Origin: Mesostigma viride
Lineage: Eukaryota > Streptophyta > Mesostigmatophyceae > Mesostigmatales > Mesostigmataceae
Direction: 5' to 3'
Length of the DNA: 64,000 nucleotides
NCBI GenBank assembly: GCA_009746045.1
Contig: RPFO01002078.1
Span: 700,209 to 764,208, forward strand
The position numbers and the translations under genes are program-made. Positions 52,404 to 63,408 of the stretch are shown in pieces; the first letter of the stretch is position 1, and each line of letters starts with the position of its first letter. The notes beneath the pieces were generated by a model. It did no database searches, was not told the origin of the DNA, and saw nothing but the letters and a program-made list of their open reading frames with translations.

Positions 52404-54300
52404 TAATTAATTAATTATCAACATCACTCCGTTAATTGGGAGTAAATGTAGCACATATCCCTGAGAAGGGGCATATGGCTTTTAATACATTCTAGGCTAC
52501 TTCATGCAAGGGTGGGAATGTAAGCTACCCCTGCTCTAGGTGCCTCAAGGGCACCGGCACCACCATGCTGTCTCAGGTTCAACCCAACTAAGGGGATCCT
52601 GGCACGGGGGAGGAAGATCATCATGGCTATACAAAAACTAGAGCGTGGCATCTCAGCAGAGAGCAGCTCTCTGCATGGGCACAGCATAACTAAATAAAAC
52701 TTGGCATCATCTGGAGTGTGGCACATCATAGGCACACATGTACATTCTGATCACATGTACATGGTTAAATAATGCTCGTGGCTCAGCTGGGATAGTGCCT
52801 CTAGGAGGCGTACATGTACATGGCCACGGTCTATCTATGCTACACTGCTATTGCTGTATTCCCCTAAGCTGGGGCGTCTGGAGTCGCTGGGGCCGCGGAG
52901 GTCGCATGCCAGGGCTTGTGGCCAACGTAGATGGCCGCCCCCTTCCAGTACACCGGCTGCCCCGCCTTGGTCTGCCGGAGCTGGAGGTAGGTCGGCCATA
53001 GCTCCCGTCGCCGTTGTTGCTGCGCCAGGGTCAAGTCGTCAAGGGTGAAGAGAGTCTTCTCGAGCCGCTTGCGGCGTCTGAGAAAAGAAATCTTGTCCGC
53101 CGGGGTCTTAAAGGTGAGAAGGAGCGGGGGCGGCCCTGCCTTACCCCGCGCGCGGGGAAGGCGGTGGGCGACCAGCTCGATCTCACCAGTAAGGCCCATG
53201 CGGCTAAGAATTTCTCTCTCAAACGCCCGTGCAAGCTTCTCGGAGTTCTCACCTTCCTCCATGTCGAAGTTCTTGACAATGACGTTGAGGCTGCGCTTGG
53301 CGAGCTCGGCCTCCTCGCGGAGGTCGAGCGTCTGCTGCTGGAGCTGTGCATGCTGCGACGGCGGAGGTGGTGGAGGTGGCGTGCTGCTTAAGCATGTCCG
53401 CCCAGGTCGGGATGGGAGGAGCATCGCCGCGGCCAGGCCAGCCAGGGCTGGCTTGGCGGCAATGTCCTTCACCGCCTGGGCGGTGAGGCCTGCGGTGTTT
53501 TGCAAGACCTCGATGGCGATTGCATTGCCCTTAAGACGCTGGTCAATGTCGCGGAGCTGGGCGGTGATGGAGTCGGAGAAGGGGGGGGGTGTGGACGCGA
53601 GGAGGGTGGCGGTGGCGGTGGCGATGGTGGTGGGGATGGTGGGGAGCTCAGCAGCCAGCTTACGACCCAAAACTTGCATTTCGCAAGCGAGGGGCGTCAC
53701 CTGCTGTGTGAGGAGGCGGAGGAGGGCGAATTCGGTCAAGGGGACGGGTTGCCAGAGGTCCGCGGAACAGCGTTGAAGGATGGAAAAGAGGGCGGCAAGC
53801 TGAAGGCGCGGTCGCGACCAGCCAGACAGGTCAGCTGAGCGGAGCTGAAACTGGCCGTCGGACTGGCTGCGGAAGAGTTTGTGGCGTTGGAGGCGCTGGC
53901 ACAGGTCAAGAAGGGAGGCATATGACCCATAAAACAGGAGCTCCAGTATCCGGATGTGTGGCCTGTCGAAATAGCCAGGTCTGTTGACGTCGAAGGTGGA
54001 AAATAACTCATCAACGTCAAAGTCGGCCTCAGACCAGCTAGGTTCGGTGGGGCGGCCGCGTTTGGGATCGGGCGAGGCTGAAGGCGAGGCAGGAAGCCCG
54101 GGAGGGTGCTGGACGACCACCAGTGCGCGCCGACTAGTGTCATCACTGCCTGCCGGACCTGAGGGCGAAGCTGCAGCCGGAGCTGCAGACGTATTTTCAT
54201 TGCCGAACGCAGCCATCAGGCTGCGTAGCGTCGATAAGCGTTTGCTCATCGTATATTGCGTAATAGCGTCGGAAAATTATATCAGCATGTGCGTCGTAGA
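52404..54300 (-). mobile_element. ORF1-only LINE-type retroelement
   Basis: An intact ORF1 (52864-54249), a 5' leader with the motif aaaattatatca shared with the element at 55639-57130, and a 3' end with the ctcccaa..ggag signature and an (attaatta) tail at 52404-52455. No reverse transcriptase lies downstream, so it is non-autonomous. Confidence 0.65.
52864..54249 (-). CDS. LINE ORF1-type nucleic-acid-binding protein, 461 aa
   Basis: The N-terminal 260 residues are Pro/Ala-rich and helical. Residues about 300-330 (SQHAQLQQQTLDLREEAELA) are a short coiled coil. The C-terminal part fits the RRM-plus-C-terminal-domain layout of L1-type ORF1 proteins: LNVIVKNFDMEEGENSEKL, VAHRLPRARGKAGPPPLLLTF, KISFLRRRKRLEKTLFTLDD, then LTLAQQQRRRELWPTYLQLR. 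Such proteins bind element RNA as trimers and act as chaperones in retrotransposition. The frame is intact. A truncated copy of its C-terminus lies at 58650-58975. Confidence 0.75.
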   Translation of the reverse strand: MSKRLSTLRSLMAAFGNENTSAAPAAASPSGPAGSDDTSRRALVVVQHPPGLPASPSASPDPKRGRPTEPSWSEADFDVDELFSTFDVNRPGYFDRPHIRILELLFYGSYASLLDLCQRLQRHKLFRSQSDGQFQLRSADLSGWSRPRLQLAALFSILQRCSADLWQPVPLTEFALLRLLTQQVTPLACEMQVLGRKLAAELPTIPTTIATATATLLASTPPPFSDSITAQLRDIDQRLKGNAIAIEVLQNTAGLTAQAVKDIAAKPALAGLAAAMLLPSRPGRTCLSSTPPPPPPPSQHAQLQQQTLDLREEAELAKRSLNVIVKNFDMEEGENSEKLARAFEREILSRMGLTGEIELVAHRLPRARGKAGPPPLLLTFKTPADKISFLRRRKRLEKTLFTLDDLTLAQQQRRRELWPTYLQLRQTKAGQPVYWKGAAIYVGHKPWHATSAAPATPDAPA

Positions 54301-54907
54301 AAGACGAAGCGATTCCCCCCGATGCTCACTGTTTATTGCTCAGATCACTTCATGAATTCGACGGAAGGCAACCTGCGCTATTGCTACCGGTGTGACAAGC
54401 TACGACGGCGCACCTCAGATGGCGATCTCACGTATGGCGGCCTGCCCCGCACGATTCACACCAGCAAGTGCGTAAACTGCGACTTAAAGCTGCAGAATTT
54501 TTCGGCGCTGTCAACGTCCGCCCGTGGCAGGTCTTGTACAATCGGCAGCTGCTGCCATGGGATGGAAACCGTTTTCGAACAAATATTTTGTTATCTCTCC
54601 TTGCCCCCGTGAGGCGTTTGATACAATGTTCAAGCACGTAGGGGAGGGCGTAGCCGATCAGCCGCAGGAAAGGTGCCATGGCAACTTCAACGAAAATGCA
54701 ACGAAGGTCAAGCGCGTGTTAACGGATTTTAACGAAATAGAAGACCTGTTGAGGGAAGGTGACACCAGCAAGGTAGCCACAGTGTGGGCAGGGGCTAGGG
54801 TGATGGTGGATAGCACTCTTTCTGTTATTGTGCCCCCCTTTACAGCCACCTGGGCATCCACTTCCCATGGAGAGCGCTCCCTCAAGAAAACATTTTCTAC
54901 CATGGTC
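54301..54907. other. Non-coding or unrecognised sequence between ORF1 elements
   Basis: A + strand ORF (54256-54612) with several Cys pairs (CYRCDKL, CVNCDLK) may be the relic of a zinc-ribbon protein but has no recognised family. Confidence 0.3.
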
Positions 54908-55362
54908 ATGCCCCCCGGCCACACCCACGCATGCATGCCAGCCCCCCCCCACACCCACGCATGCATGCCAGCTCCCCGGCCCCCACACCCACACATGCAT
55001 GCCAGCCCCCCCCCCAACACCCACACATGCATGCCAGCCCCCCCCCACACCCACACATGCATGCCAGCCCGCCCCCCCCACACCCACGCATGCATGCCAG
55101 CCTCCCCCCACCGACACCCACGCATGCATGCAAGCCCCCCCCCACACCCACGCATGCATGCAAGCCCCCCCCATGTGCACCCACGCATGCATGCTGCAGC
55201 CCCCCCCACACCCACGCATGCATGCCAGCTCCCCCCACACCCACGCATGCATGCTAGCCCCCCCCACACACACGCATGCATGCCAATGATCCCCCCCACA
55301 CACCCACACATGCATGCCCGGCAGCCCCCCCCCCACGCCCACGCACGCATGCCAGGCCCCCC
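54908..55362. repeat. CATGCATGC-containing minisatellite, about 17 units
   Basis: Units of about 25-30 nt, C-run plus acacccacgcatgcatgcca, with variable C-run length. Long His/Pro/Met/Cys ORFs in it are artefacts. Confidence 0.9.
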
Positions 55363-55638
55363 CCGGTGCATGGGGAAGGGGGAGGGTGGCGATTGGGGTT
55401 AATGCTTGTCAACGCATGTCTCTCTTTCAGGGCGGATATCCGGCGTCGTCTCCGTCCTGGCTGGGGTCGCCGGCGTGTCGACTGGGCCTCGTCCCGCTCA
55501 AGGCGGGCCAGGAGGCGTGTGAGGCTGGTAAATTGGCGGGAAGGTTGACCGTGGCGTGCCTGCATGGCCGTGACCTTGCATCCTCATCATGCTCGCACGG
55601 TGCGACATGAGGGTGGAAAGGGGCTTGTTTATGAAAGG

Positions 55639-57035
55639 CTATGCCCAAAGCCTATTGTACCGCGAGGCCGCGATCGAGGGTGTGCCCTTACCGGGCGCCC
55701 TCCATACGGGGACGTGCGTGGAGGATGATGACGCAGCTGGGGCGTGCTTGGGACGGCCCGGCTTGTGCCGCTTGTTAGGAGCCTGCACATCCGTGCGCTG
55801 ACCGTTGATGAAGAGCACGGGGGTGTCGTTGACGAGGCGGACGTAGACCTTCTGCATGGCCAAGATGCCTGGCCTGGACCGCCACGTCGCTGCCCAGCAA
55901 ACCGTTCTTGATGACTAGCTGGGCCGGGGAAAGTAGGTCGTCGAGGCTCGGCGCGTTTCTCCCGCCCAGGAGCTTGCGGGCCTGGAGTACTTTCACCTTG
56001 CTGGCCATATTCGCGAAGGTCACCCGGATGGGGCCAGGCTGGCCCGCCATCCAGGCTGCCGACTCAATGCGGATGCGTTCGTTGCCCAAACGCAGCCGGC
56101 CCACTGCAATGAGGCTGTGGTGCAGGCGTTGTGCTAGCATCAGCTCCGTTTCCGGCTGCTGCGCGACCTCGAAATACCGGACCACTATACTGCGTGAGCG
56201 TTGGTCCTCCTCAACAGCGGTCTTGTGGGCCGCAGCCCCCTTGCGTGCGGCATCCACCATCAGGTTGGCAATGTCCGTCTGCTTCACCATATTAGCGTAG
56301 CTGGTGGGTGTGGGGGCAGCTGGCTGTGGCGGGTTGGTTAGGGCGGCCTTGACCTCGGCCATGCCTGGATTGGAGCACAGCAGTGTCTTGGCGGATAACA
56401 GTGGATAGGGCGCCGAGTTGAGCGGCCATGTCTTCGACTTTCTGGTTGAGCTGGCGCAGGTTTGCGTCCGGGGAAGCAATTGGGGTAGTGGCGGTGCCTT
56501 CGGCATCCTCGAAAGCGGCAACAAGTGCCCGGAGGCAAGGGGCCTTCGCGTAGCTCAGAAAAACAGAAAGACGAAGCTGGGGCAGCTCCAGATGGCGAAC
56601 GTCGTTCACCGAAGTCTCGCTAGACGTGCTGGGAAAATATATCGCATGGCCTTTGGCGTGCAGGTGGTGCAGGATAGCCTGCGCCTGCTCGGCGGTAAGC
56701 GAAAAGAACCGGTGCTCGGCGACAGCCTCGCCAGGCATGAAGTCCGCTGGGTTAAACTCAGCGTCGTCGATGGCGTCGTCGTCGTCGTCAAGGGGTTTGT
56801 CCTCACGGAGAACCTTGCTGGAAAAAGGAGCCGAAGGCGGAGGGATCTGGCTGTCCATCTCGTCGGCTGGGCCGGCGCAATGCCGCTTAGACGAGACGTT
56901 AATGGCGGCTTCAGCAGGCGGTGGCTGGGTCGCAATGGTGTCCACAGCGTCGACTAGTTGCGTAATGCCGGTGTGAGGCGCTGAATCCTCCCCATCGGCG
57001 GGGGAGTGGGCGGCGGCTGAAGGTGATTCCGCCAT
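55639..57035 (-). pseudogene. Second LINE ORF1-type gene, frameshifted
   Basis: The frame from 57035 starts MAESPSAAAHSPADGEDSAP and holds an Asp-rich stretch (DDDDDAIDD). Coding sense moves to another frame at about 56360-56380 (TSYANMVKQTDIANL..RSIVVRYFEVAQQPETELML, an RRM-like region), and again at about 55860 (KVYVRLVNDTPVLFINGQRT, then basic KRHKPGRPKHAP). It resembles the 461-aa ORF1 in layout but is a different family. Two frameshifts make it non-functional as read. Confidence 0.6.
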
Positions 57036-57241
57036 GGCTAGTTTCCGGAAAATACGATCCCTGCCTGCGCTGCGTTTTGTGATATTGCGCTAAATCTTGG
57101 GCGATGGCGGCTGAAAATTATATCATCGTGTTCGTCATCAAAAGGCGCTTCTACTGCAATTTACCCGACCAAACTTCATGCCCGGATGTAAAAGTTATGA
57201 GCATTCTCGGCATCCACAGCTCGCCACACCGTAAACCGACC

Positions 57242-58158
57242 GGATGGATGGATGGATGGATGATGGATGGATGGATGGATGGATGGATGGATGGATGGAT
57301 GGATGGATGGATGGATGGATGGATGGATGGATGGATGGATGGATGGATGGATGGATGGATGGATGGATGGATGGATGGATGGATGGATGGATGGATGGAT
57401 GGATGGATGGATGGATGGATGGATGGATGGATGGATGGATGGATGGATGGATGGATGGATGGATGGATGGATGGATGGATGGATGGATGGATGGATGGAT
57501 GGATGGATGGATGGATGGATGGATGGATGGATGGATGGATGGATGGATGGATGGATGGATGGATGGATGGATGGATGGATGGATGGATGGATGGATGGAT
57601 GGATGGATGGATGGATGGATGGATGGATGGATGGATGGATGGATGGATGGATGGATGGATGGATGGATGGATGGATGGATGGATGGATGGATGGATGGAT
57701 GGATGGATGGATGGATGGATGGATGGATGGATGGATGGATGGATGGATGGATGGATGGATGGATGGATGGATGGATGGATGGATGGATGGATGGATGGAT
57801 GGATGGATGGATGGATGGATGGATGGATGGATGGATGGATGGATGGATGGATGGATGGATGGATGGATGGATGGATGGATGGATGGATGGATGGATGGAT
57901 GGATGGATGGATGGATGGATGGATGGATGGATGGATGGATGGATGGATGGATGGATGGATGGATGGATGGATGGATGGATGGATGGATGGATGGATGGAT
58001 GGATGGATGGATGGATGGATGGATGGATGGATGGATGGATGGATGGATGGATGGATGGATGGATGGATGGATGGATGGATGGATGGATGGATGGATGGAT
58101 GGATGGATGGATGGATGGATGGATGGATGGATGGATGGATGGATGGATGGATGGATGG
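57242..58158. repeat. (GGAT)n microsatellite, about 229 units
   Basis: 0.9 kb of perfect ggat units with a single gatgat slip near 57262. ORFs of WMDG or IHPS repeats over 300 codons are artefacts. Confidence 0.97.
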
Positions 58159-58230
58159 GGCATGATGCAGCTCTATTTGTAAATTTTGTGTAATTATTTT
58201 TCTAATGAGATTAGCTCAGTACTCTGTGGC

Positions 58231-58981
58231 ATTAAATAATTAATTAATTAGGAACATAACTCCGTTGGGAGTATATGTAGCACATAGCCCAGAGAAGGGG
58301 CATATGGCCTATCATACATTCTAAGCTACTTCCTGCAAGGGTGGGAATGTAAAGGACCCTTGCTCTAGGTGCACCAGGGCACTTGCATCCCCATGATCTT
58401 CAAGCTATGCCCAGCGAAGGGGGAGCCTGTCATGGGGGGGAAGATCAGCATAGCTATACAAAAAAGCTAGGGCATGGCGTCTCAGCAGAGAGTTACTCCC
58501 TGCATGGGCACAACATAACTAAATAAAACTTGGCATCATCTGGAGGGTGGCTCATCATAGGCACACATGTACATGATTAAATAAAGCGCGTGGCTTAGCT
58601 GGGATAGTGCCTCTAGGAGGCGTACATGTACATGGCCACGGTCTATCTATTCTACACTACTGCTGTATTCCCCTAAGCTGGGGCGTCTGGAGTCGCTGGG
58701 GCCGCGGAGGTCGCATGCCAGGGCTTGTGGCCGATGTAGATGGCCGCCCCCTTCCAGAACACCGCCTGCCCCGCCTTGGTCTGCCGGAGCTGGAGGTAGG
58801 TCGGCCATAGCTCCCGTCGCCGTTGTTGCTGCGCCAGGGTCAAGTCGTCATCAAGGGTGAAGAGAGTCTTCTCGAGCCACTTGCGGCGTCTGAGAAAAGA
58901 AATCTTGTCCGCCGGGGTCTTAAAGGTGAGAAGGAGCGGGGGCGGCCCTGCCTTACCCCGCGCGCGGGGAAGGCGGCATGC
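58231..58981 (-). mobile_element. 5'-truncated copy of the ORF1-only element
   Basis: Matches about 52404-53160: (attaatta) tail, ctccgttgggag signature, 3' UTR and ORF1 C-terminus (58668-58975). ggcat occurs at both edges (58226-58230 and 58977-58981), a candidate target-site duplication. The related site at 50074 (ggcatgcctatgcgcatgac) looks like the unfilled form. Confidence 0.65.
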
Positions 58982-59444
58982 CCATGCGCATTACACGCAG
59001 GTACCTACGTACTAATCCAATGGGTGATGTACTTTTTTTATGCGAACAGTGCACCCGCAAAGGCAAGGGGCGCGACTCACTCCCCCAGGTCTGGAGTTGC
59101 AGATGGCAACTCCGCGTCATTCGGACTATCCAGGATGACTATACGCTCAGCCATGATGACGGGTGTGAAGGGGTAGGTTGCATGCTAACCCCTGGTCGCC
59201 CAGGAGAACATAAATGGTTCTCCCGAAGCCTGAGGGGTTTTAGTGGCATAGCCAGGGTCCACCCACAACCCCCGAGTTGCACGTATTCAGTTATGTGTTG
59301 CATAAAAGATATATAAGGCACCAAGTGTGCCACAAAACTGGTGGAGGGAGATGCTGTCACTGGGCACATCCATATCTCCGGTTCAATTCCAGCAGAACTC
59401 CAGGTAATCTACAAAATAATTTTCGTGCGGAGTTTCGCACCTTG
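58982..59444. other. Sequence downstream of PDE copy B, no supported gene
   Basis: Follows the end of PDE copy B on the minus strand. Short ORFs only. Confidence 0.4.
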
Positions 59445-59531
59445 TCACTGCCCAGATCCATGAAGCTCTTGTTTCCAGTAGGCAACGTTTGCCGACACAT
59501 TTGACATGATGTGTGCAGATCTTGGGAATGC
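59445..59531 (-). CDS. PDE copy B, last exon (exon 12 equivalent)
   Basis: 87 nt on the minus strand, same length and phase as exon 12 of copy A. It reads AFPRSAHIMSNVSANVAYWK and ends HGSGQ then stop. ctgcag acceptor context at 59532. This is the PDE C-terminus after the catalytic core. Confidence 0.75.
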   Translation of the reverse strand, partial: AFPRSAHIMSNVSANVAYWKQELHGSGQ

Positions 59532-59699
59532 CTGCATCGCAACACAACATGCATTTGCACAGTGAGAACCAACCAGCGCAGAATATAAGTAGTTGCGTGG
59601 GAATGCCATGGCAATTATCAGAACACCAAAAAAGAAAGAACGAAGAAGACACTAAATGTTCACATCATAAAGAGCCCTTTATCTTTGGCGATTGCGGCA

Positions 59700-60440
59700 G
59701 ACGCCATTGTGCGGGACGCTCATAATTCATCATCCAGCTGGCTGACCTTCACGTTCACTTGTTTTACTAGTGAAGTATATCAACAAGCGATTGGCATCCC
59801 CATGGGCACAAACTGTACAGGACTCCTAGCAAACTTGTGCCTATACACTTATTAGCTTGAACTCATGGAGATTCTCATTATCTCAAATCAGGCGATGTTC
59901 TCATGAGGCATTTTGTTCACACCATGTCATTTACGATGTCATTGCTATCAATGACCCTGATTTTGAAGCCCGTTTGTGTAGAGAAATTTGCCTGCCTGGC
60001 ATGTAAGTAAGCCAGTACTTGCGTGTCATGCCCACAGGCATGCCATGCACAGGCCTGCCTCGCATCTACCCGAAGGCATCCCTCACCTGAAATCTCACCT
60101 CTGAGGATCCTCGTTCCAATAATTTGGATCTTAACATTACACATAACAAAAAAGGCTGGCGTACTGCTGTCGACGATAAGCACACCCATCCTTACTACCA
60201 GCACATTCCGTTTATTTGTTACCCCGATATTCATAGTCTCCTTTCACATACTGCGAAATACGGTGTTGTTAGTAGCCAGCTGCATCATTTTCCTCGTCTT
60301 TGCTCTCATCATCTTGATTTCAAGTGAAGCTCTTGTGGAACTTTTGCATCGCTTGCTCATGAAATACAATGACCATGACAGTATGCTCCGTCAAGTCCAT
60401 TGTTTGTTGCAGCGCCACCAACATCTGTTCAGTGCTTTTC
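59700..60440 (+). pseudogene. Degenerate Penelope-like reverse transcriptase fragment
   Basis: Frames broken by stops read VYQQAIGIPMGTNCTGLLAN (RT motif B region of Penelope-like elements), then VIYDVIAINDPDF, where the usual catalytic YIDD is lost. Further on come HNKKGW, TAVDDKHTHPYYQHIPF, DIHSLLSHTAKYGVVSSQLHHFPR and CSHHLDF, matching the post-RT order of PLEs. It lies in intron 11 of PDE copy B in antisense. No GIY-YIG domain seen. Confidence 0.7.
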
Positions 60441-60936
60441 CTTGGAACAAGTTCTATTGGCAGATCGTCTCCCGGCTGGATCTACGAGCATCTGAACCAC
60501 AGATGCCAGATCTACTTTGGAGCTCTCCCGCATTGGTGCCGAATTTGTTCCAGATGCCACCACGTGGCATTTTTCTGGAAGTACTTTCTGTGCCGTGGGA
60601 TGCGCTCTTTGTATTTGCACGGAGTGCCATCTTTCTTGCAAGTTTGGAAGCATGGCATGGCGAACGTGATGACTGACATGACCTGTTGATGGTAGCTTCA
60701 TTGAGGGTGATTCCTCGTGTTAAACGGAGGGTACTTGCCTTCATTGAGGTTGATTCCTCATACACATAGCGGGAAAGCAATCGCAGTAGTGTTGGTTACA
60801 ACTGGACACTCCTGGCCGTTAGGAAGAAGCGCACAGATCATGCGAGTTTGTTTTTTACCTAAACCGTCTAAGTCTCGGTCTGAACATTAGCTAGCCAAAA
60901 TTTTAATACATGCGGCTACATATTTGCGCCTCCAAT
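60441..60936. other. Tail of the Penelope-like region and flank
   Basis: A further + ORF (to 60676) is in the correct position for the element C-terminus, but no GIY-YIG signature is seen. ttcattgaggttgattcctc is a near-duplicate at 60698 and 60742. Confidence 0.35.
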
Positions 60937-61052
60937 CATTTCCGTCTCCCTGAACGACTCAGAAACGTGGACAGATTAATAGCAGGCTCGAGCTATCATG
61001 GTCCGGATTCTCCAGATTTCTGGCCTGCGCTGGTTGTCTCCTTGATACCTGA
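60937..61052 (-). repeat. Dispersed repeat R, copy 4, inverted
   Basis: Reverse complement of copies 1-3; in sense orientation within intron 11 of PDE copy B. Confidence 0.8.
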
Positions 61053-61443
61053 CAACTTAGCCAACAAACCCAGCAAAGCCTCCCAGGCAGTGAGCAGGCA
61101 CCAGACACAGTGGACACCCACCTGCTTGTGGCCAGCAGAGTACACATACCCCAGGCATAACCCGTCTTCTGCCGAATGCACCAATAGAAGCAAAACCATC
61201 CACCTTAAGTGTCTATTGTGATTTCCTGAAACAAACGATAAGGTTTTCTGGACGGAATCTAAGCCACATACATATATTTCTGTCATGCCACAACACTGTC
61301 ATAGCAGCACTTTACACCACCAACATCTCAGTTTCCAGCCTCCCATCCATGGTGTATCGGTCCTCTCTACAGTCCAGCGTCCGCAAATGCGTGCAGGCCC
61401 AACATCGCACGCTTGCCCAGTTCGCAGCAGGGTCATGACTCAC

Positions 61444-61490
61444 CTTCACCCAGGCCTCAAACAGCGGCAGCGCGAGGAACTGGAAGAAGC
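61444..61490 (-). CDS. PDE copy B, exon 11 equivalent
   Basis: 47 nt, same length as exon 11 of copy A, reading FFQFLALPLFEAWVK with a gtgagt donor and gcgcag acceptor. The flanking intron sequence is also similar to copy A on both sides. Confidence 0.8.
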
Positions 61491-62332
61491 CTGCGCAATT
61501 GCGTGCATGGCAAGGCAAGGCAGCGAGGCATGCAGCACAGGGGGGGTCGTTATTAGAAAGGAAGGAGCAACGTGAGACAATGTGTGGATGGCAGGACAGT
61601 GCATGCGCACATGATCGGGACGGGGTCAGCCAGCACAGTGACAGGCAAAGCTCGGTATCAGCCTAGCATCCGTCACATTCAGCCACGCAGCAAGGAACCG
61701 TGCACCGCCCTTGCTAACTACGTACCACGCCTACTGATGCACCGCATCCTCTAAGTCAAGATCAAAGAGATCAAATAAGATGTAAACATGGGAAAACTAA
61801 TGCACAACAACACAGATATATTAAAAATGGAAAGGTAGCCAAATGCAGGTACATAGTACGGAAAAAGGTGGCAATTGCAACTATAAGAGGCCGTAGGGCT
61901 GCCACCGCATATGCACCAACCAACCTAACACATCTAACCAAGTAAAGCCTGACATCATACAAGCACAAGCCTGGGAAACCAAGAATTTCAAAGGGGAAAC
62001 TAAAAGGCATGCGGTGCAGGACATTCAGCCCAGGCGTGGCAGGTCCAGCTGTTCGCTGCACACCGTCCATGGCAGAGCCATGTGTCTGCATGCTTTTGCC
62101 GATGTATCACGTGGTACATCAAAAGACCGTTGGCTATGAAAATGCCTGAAGCAAACTACATCTCCATGCAGCCACTCTGCCGATAGTTTGCCGCCACGTG
62201 GAAATAAGCTGCAACATCATCCTGGAACTCACCGATGCTATGTGCCCTTGAGCGATCTTACTTGTTCATTTCCAAGTTGGGCATACTTGCATCCCAGCTG
62301 TCAATGTGCCAGGTCCATGTAGACATTCCTAC
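61491..62332. other. PDE copy B intron 10, 3' part
   Basis: 61560-61740 is similar to 49350-49510 in copy A, inverted. The rest is non-coding. Confidence 0.5.
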
Positions 62333-62455
62333 CTTGCCCAAGCCACCAACAGGGGGCATAGGTGCGCGAGCCGAGTCTTCCCCGGCAAGGGCTGTGTACA
62401 CCACATCATGTAGAGGAGATACTAGATAGAAAAGCAGCGTGCCTTTCTTGTTAAC
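62333..62455 (-). CDS. Exon of an unidentified gene (41 codons)
   Basis: Minus strand, preceded by a ttcttatag acceptor and followed by a gtagga donor, in phase 0 with the exon at 62534. Reads VNKKGTLLFYLVSPLHDVVY and then a Pro/Gly-rich end. The hydrophobic strand after a short loop recalls the UAS/thioredoxin-like fold of FAF-type proteins (weak guess). Confidence 0.45.
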
Positions 62456-62533
62456 CTATAAGAAACATTGACAAACATCCTTTGAGCGCAGGGCATGCTG
62501 CAATCCAGGGGTTGCATGTATGAGGGCACTCAC

Positions 62534-62641
62534 CGAGCTGGAGCGTGCCAGGGCAAAGACCGCGTCATCCCACCGCCCGGTGAACAGCCGACCGTCCACC
62601 CATTCACCCACATCCAACGCAGGTACGTGTTCAACGCCCAA
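62534..62641 (-). CDS. Exon of an unidentified gene, upstream part (5' limit uncertain)
   Basis: Reads VPALDVGEWVDGRLFTGRWD then DAVFALARSSS, with a gtgagt donor at 62533. Joined to the next exon in phase. No acceptor is obvious at its 5' side, so the start given is only the open frame. It lies between PDE copy B exons 10 and 11, as a nested gene or insertion. Confidence 0.4.
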
Positions 62642-62745
62642 AGCAGGTCCAACAATAATGGTTCGTTAGGGCGGTCAAGCAAGAGCAATTATTAGAGGGC
62701 CACAAGCCTACCCATGGGGTGCCCATGGCTTGTGGGGGGGGTGGG

Positions 62746-62914
62746 GGGAGGGAGGGGAGGGAGGGAAGGGAGGGAAGGGAGGGAAGGGAGGGAAGGGAGG
62801 GAAGGGAGGGAAGGGAGGGAAGGGAGGGAAGGGAGGGAAGGGAGGGAAGGGAGGGAAGGGAGGGAAGGGAGGGAAGGGAGGGAAGGGAGGGAAGGGAGGG
62901 AAGGGAGGGAAGGG
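62746..62914. repeat. (GGGAGGGAA)n 9-bp repeat, about 18 units
   Basis: A purine-only array in PDE copy B intron 10. ORFs of REGREG, GKGG or LPSLPS repeats are artefacts. Confidence 0.95.
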
Positions 62915-63252
62915 AAGTGCAAACCGTTGGGTGCCCGGCCGAAAAAACTCCACCCAGCATACACGCAACCTTGTCAACTTTCGAGGGTGAATACAGTGGT
63001 GAGTGAGCAGTGGCAGATCGAATGATCTGTCCCCTGCTTATCAAGGGCTGCGAGGCATCCCAACGTGGATGGCGCGGTTGAACAGCCGTCATCTGATCAT
63101 CACACACAACGTCGGTTGCCTTGCTGGTCGGTGCAAGGGCCTGCATTCTGCAGCTAGAGACATGCGCAGGGGTGGCATCCCGTGAACTGCTTAAGGCCAG
63201 CATCGCAATGGCCTTCCTGAAGCTGGAGCTGTGCGCAGCAAGGGCAGCCTAT

Positions 63253-63304
63253 CTGTACGTGCGGCATGTTGTTGTTGAAGCTGTCCATGAAGGGAAAGAC
63301 ATCC
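63253..63304 (-). pseudogene. PDE exon 10-like copy, truncated (third copy)
   Basis: 52 nt matching the 3' part of exon 10 (PFMDSFNNNMP region), ending in a Val-Gln instead of Ser-Gln. It has lost the first 22 nt of the exon, exactly as the copy at 63409 has. Confidence 0.6.
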
Positions 63305-63324
63305 GATTCTTACCTCCTGGCATA

Positions 63325-63375
63325 GCATTTGTTACATGACCTCCCCACGGAGGCATGTTATAATTTATAATTTAA
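63325..63375 (+). mobile_element. LINE-type 3' end signature
   Basis: tttgttacatgacctcccca and cggaggcatgttataattta match the 3' signature at 31441, here with a short tail, between two exon-10 copies. Confidence 0.5.
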
Positions 63376-63408
63376 TAGCATTTGTCATGCCTAGCCCTAC
63401 CCACTTCC

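Noticed and set aside
54256-54612. Zinc-ribbon-like host gene
   Set aside because: Cys pairs are visible but spacing is irregular and no splice or start context supports it.
57104-58193. ORFs of about 310-350 codons encoding WMDG or IHPS repeats
   Set aside because: Translation of the (GGAT)n microsatellite in several frames on both strands.
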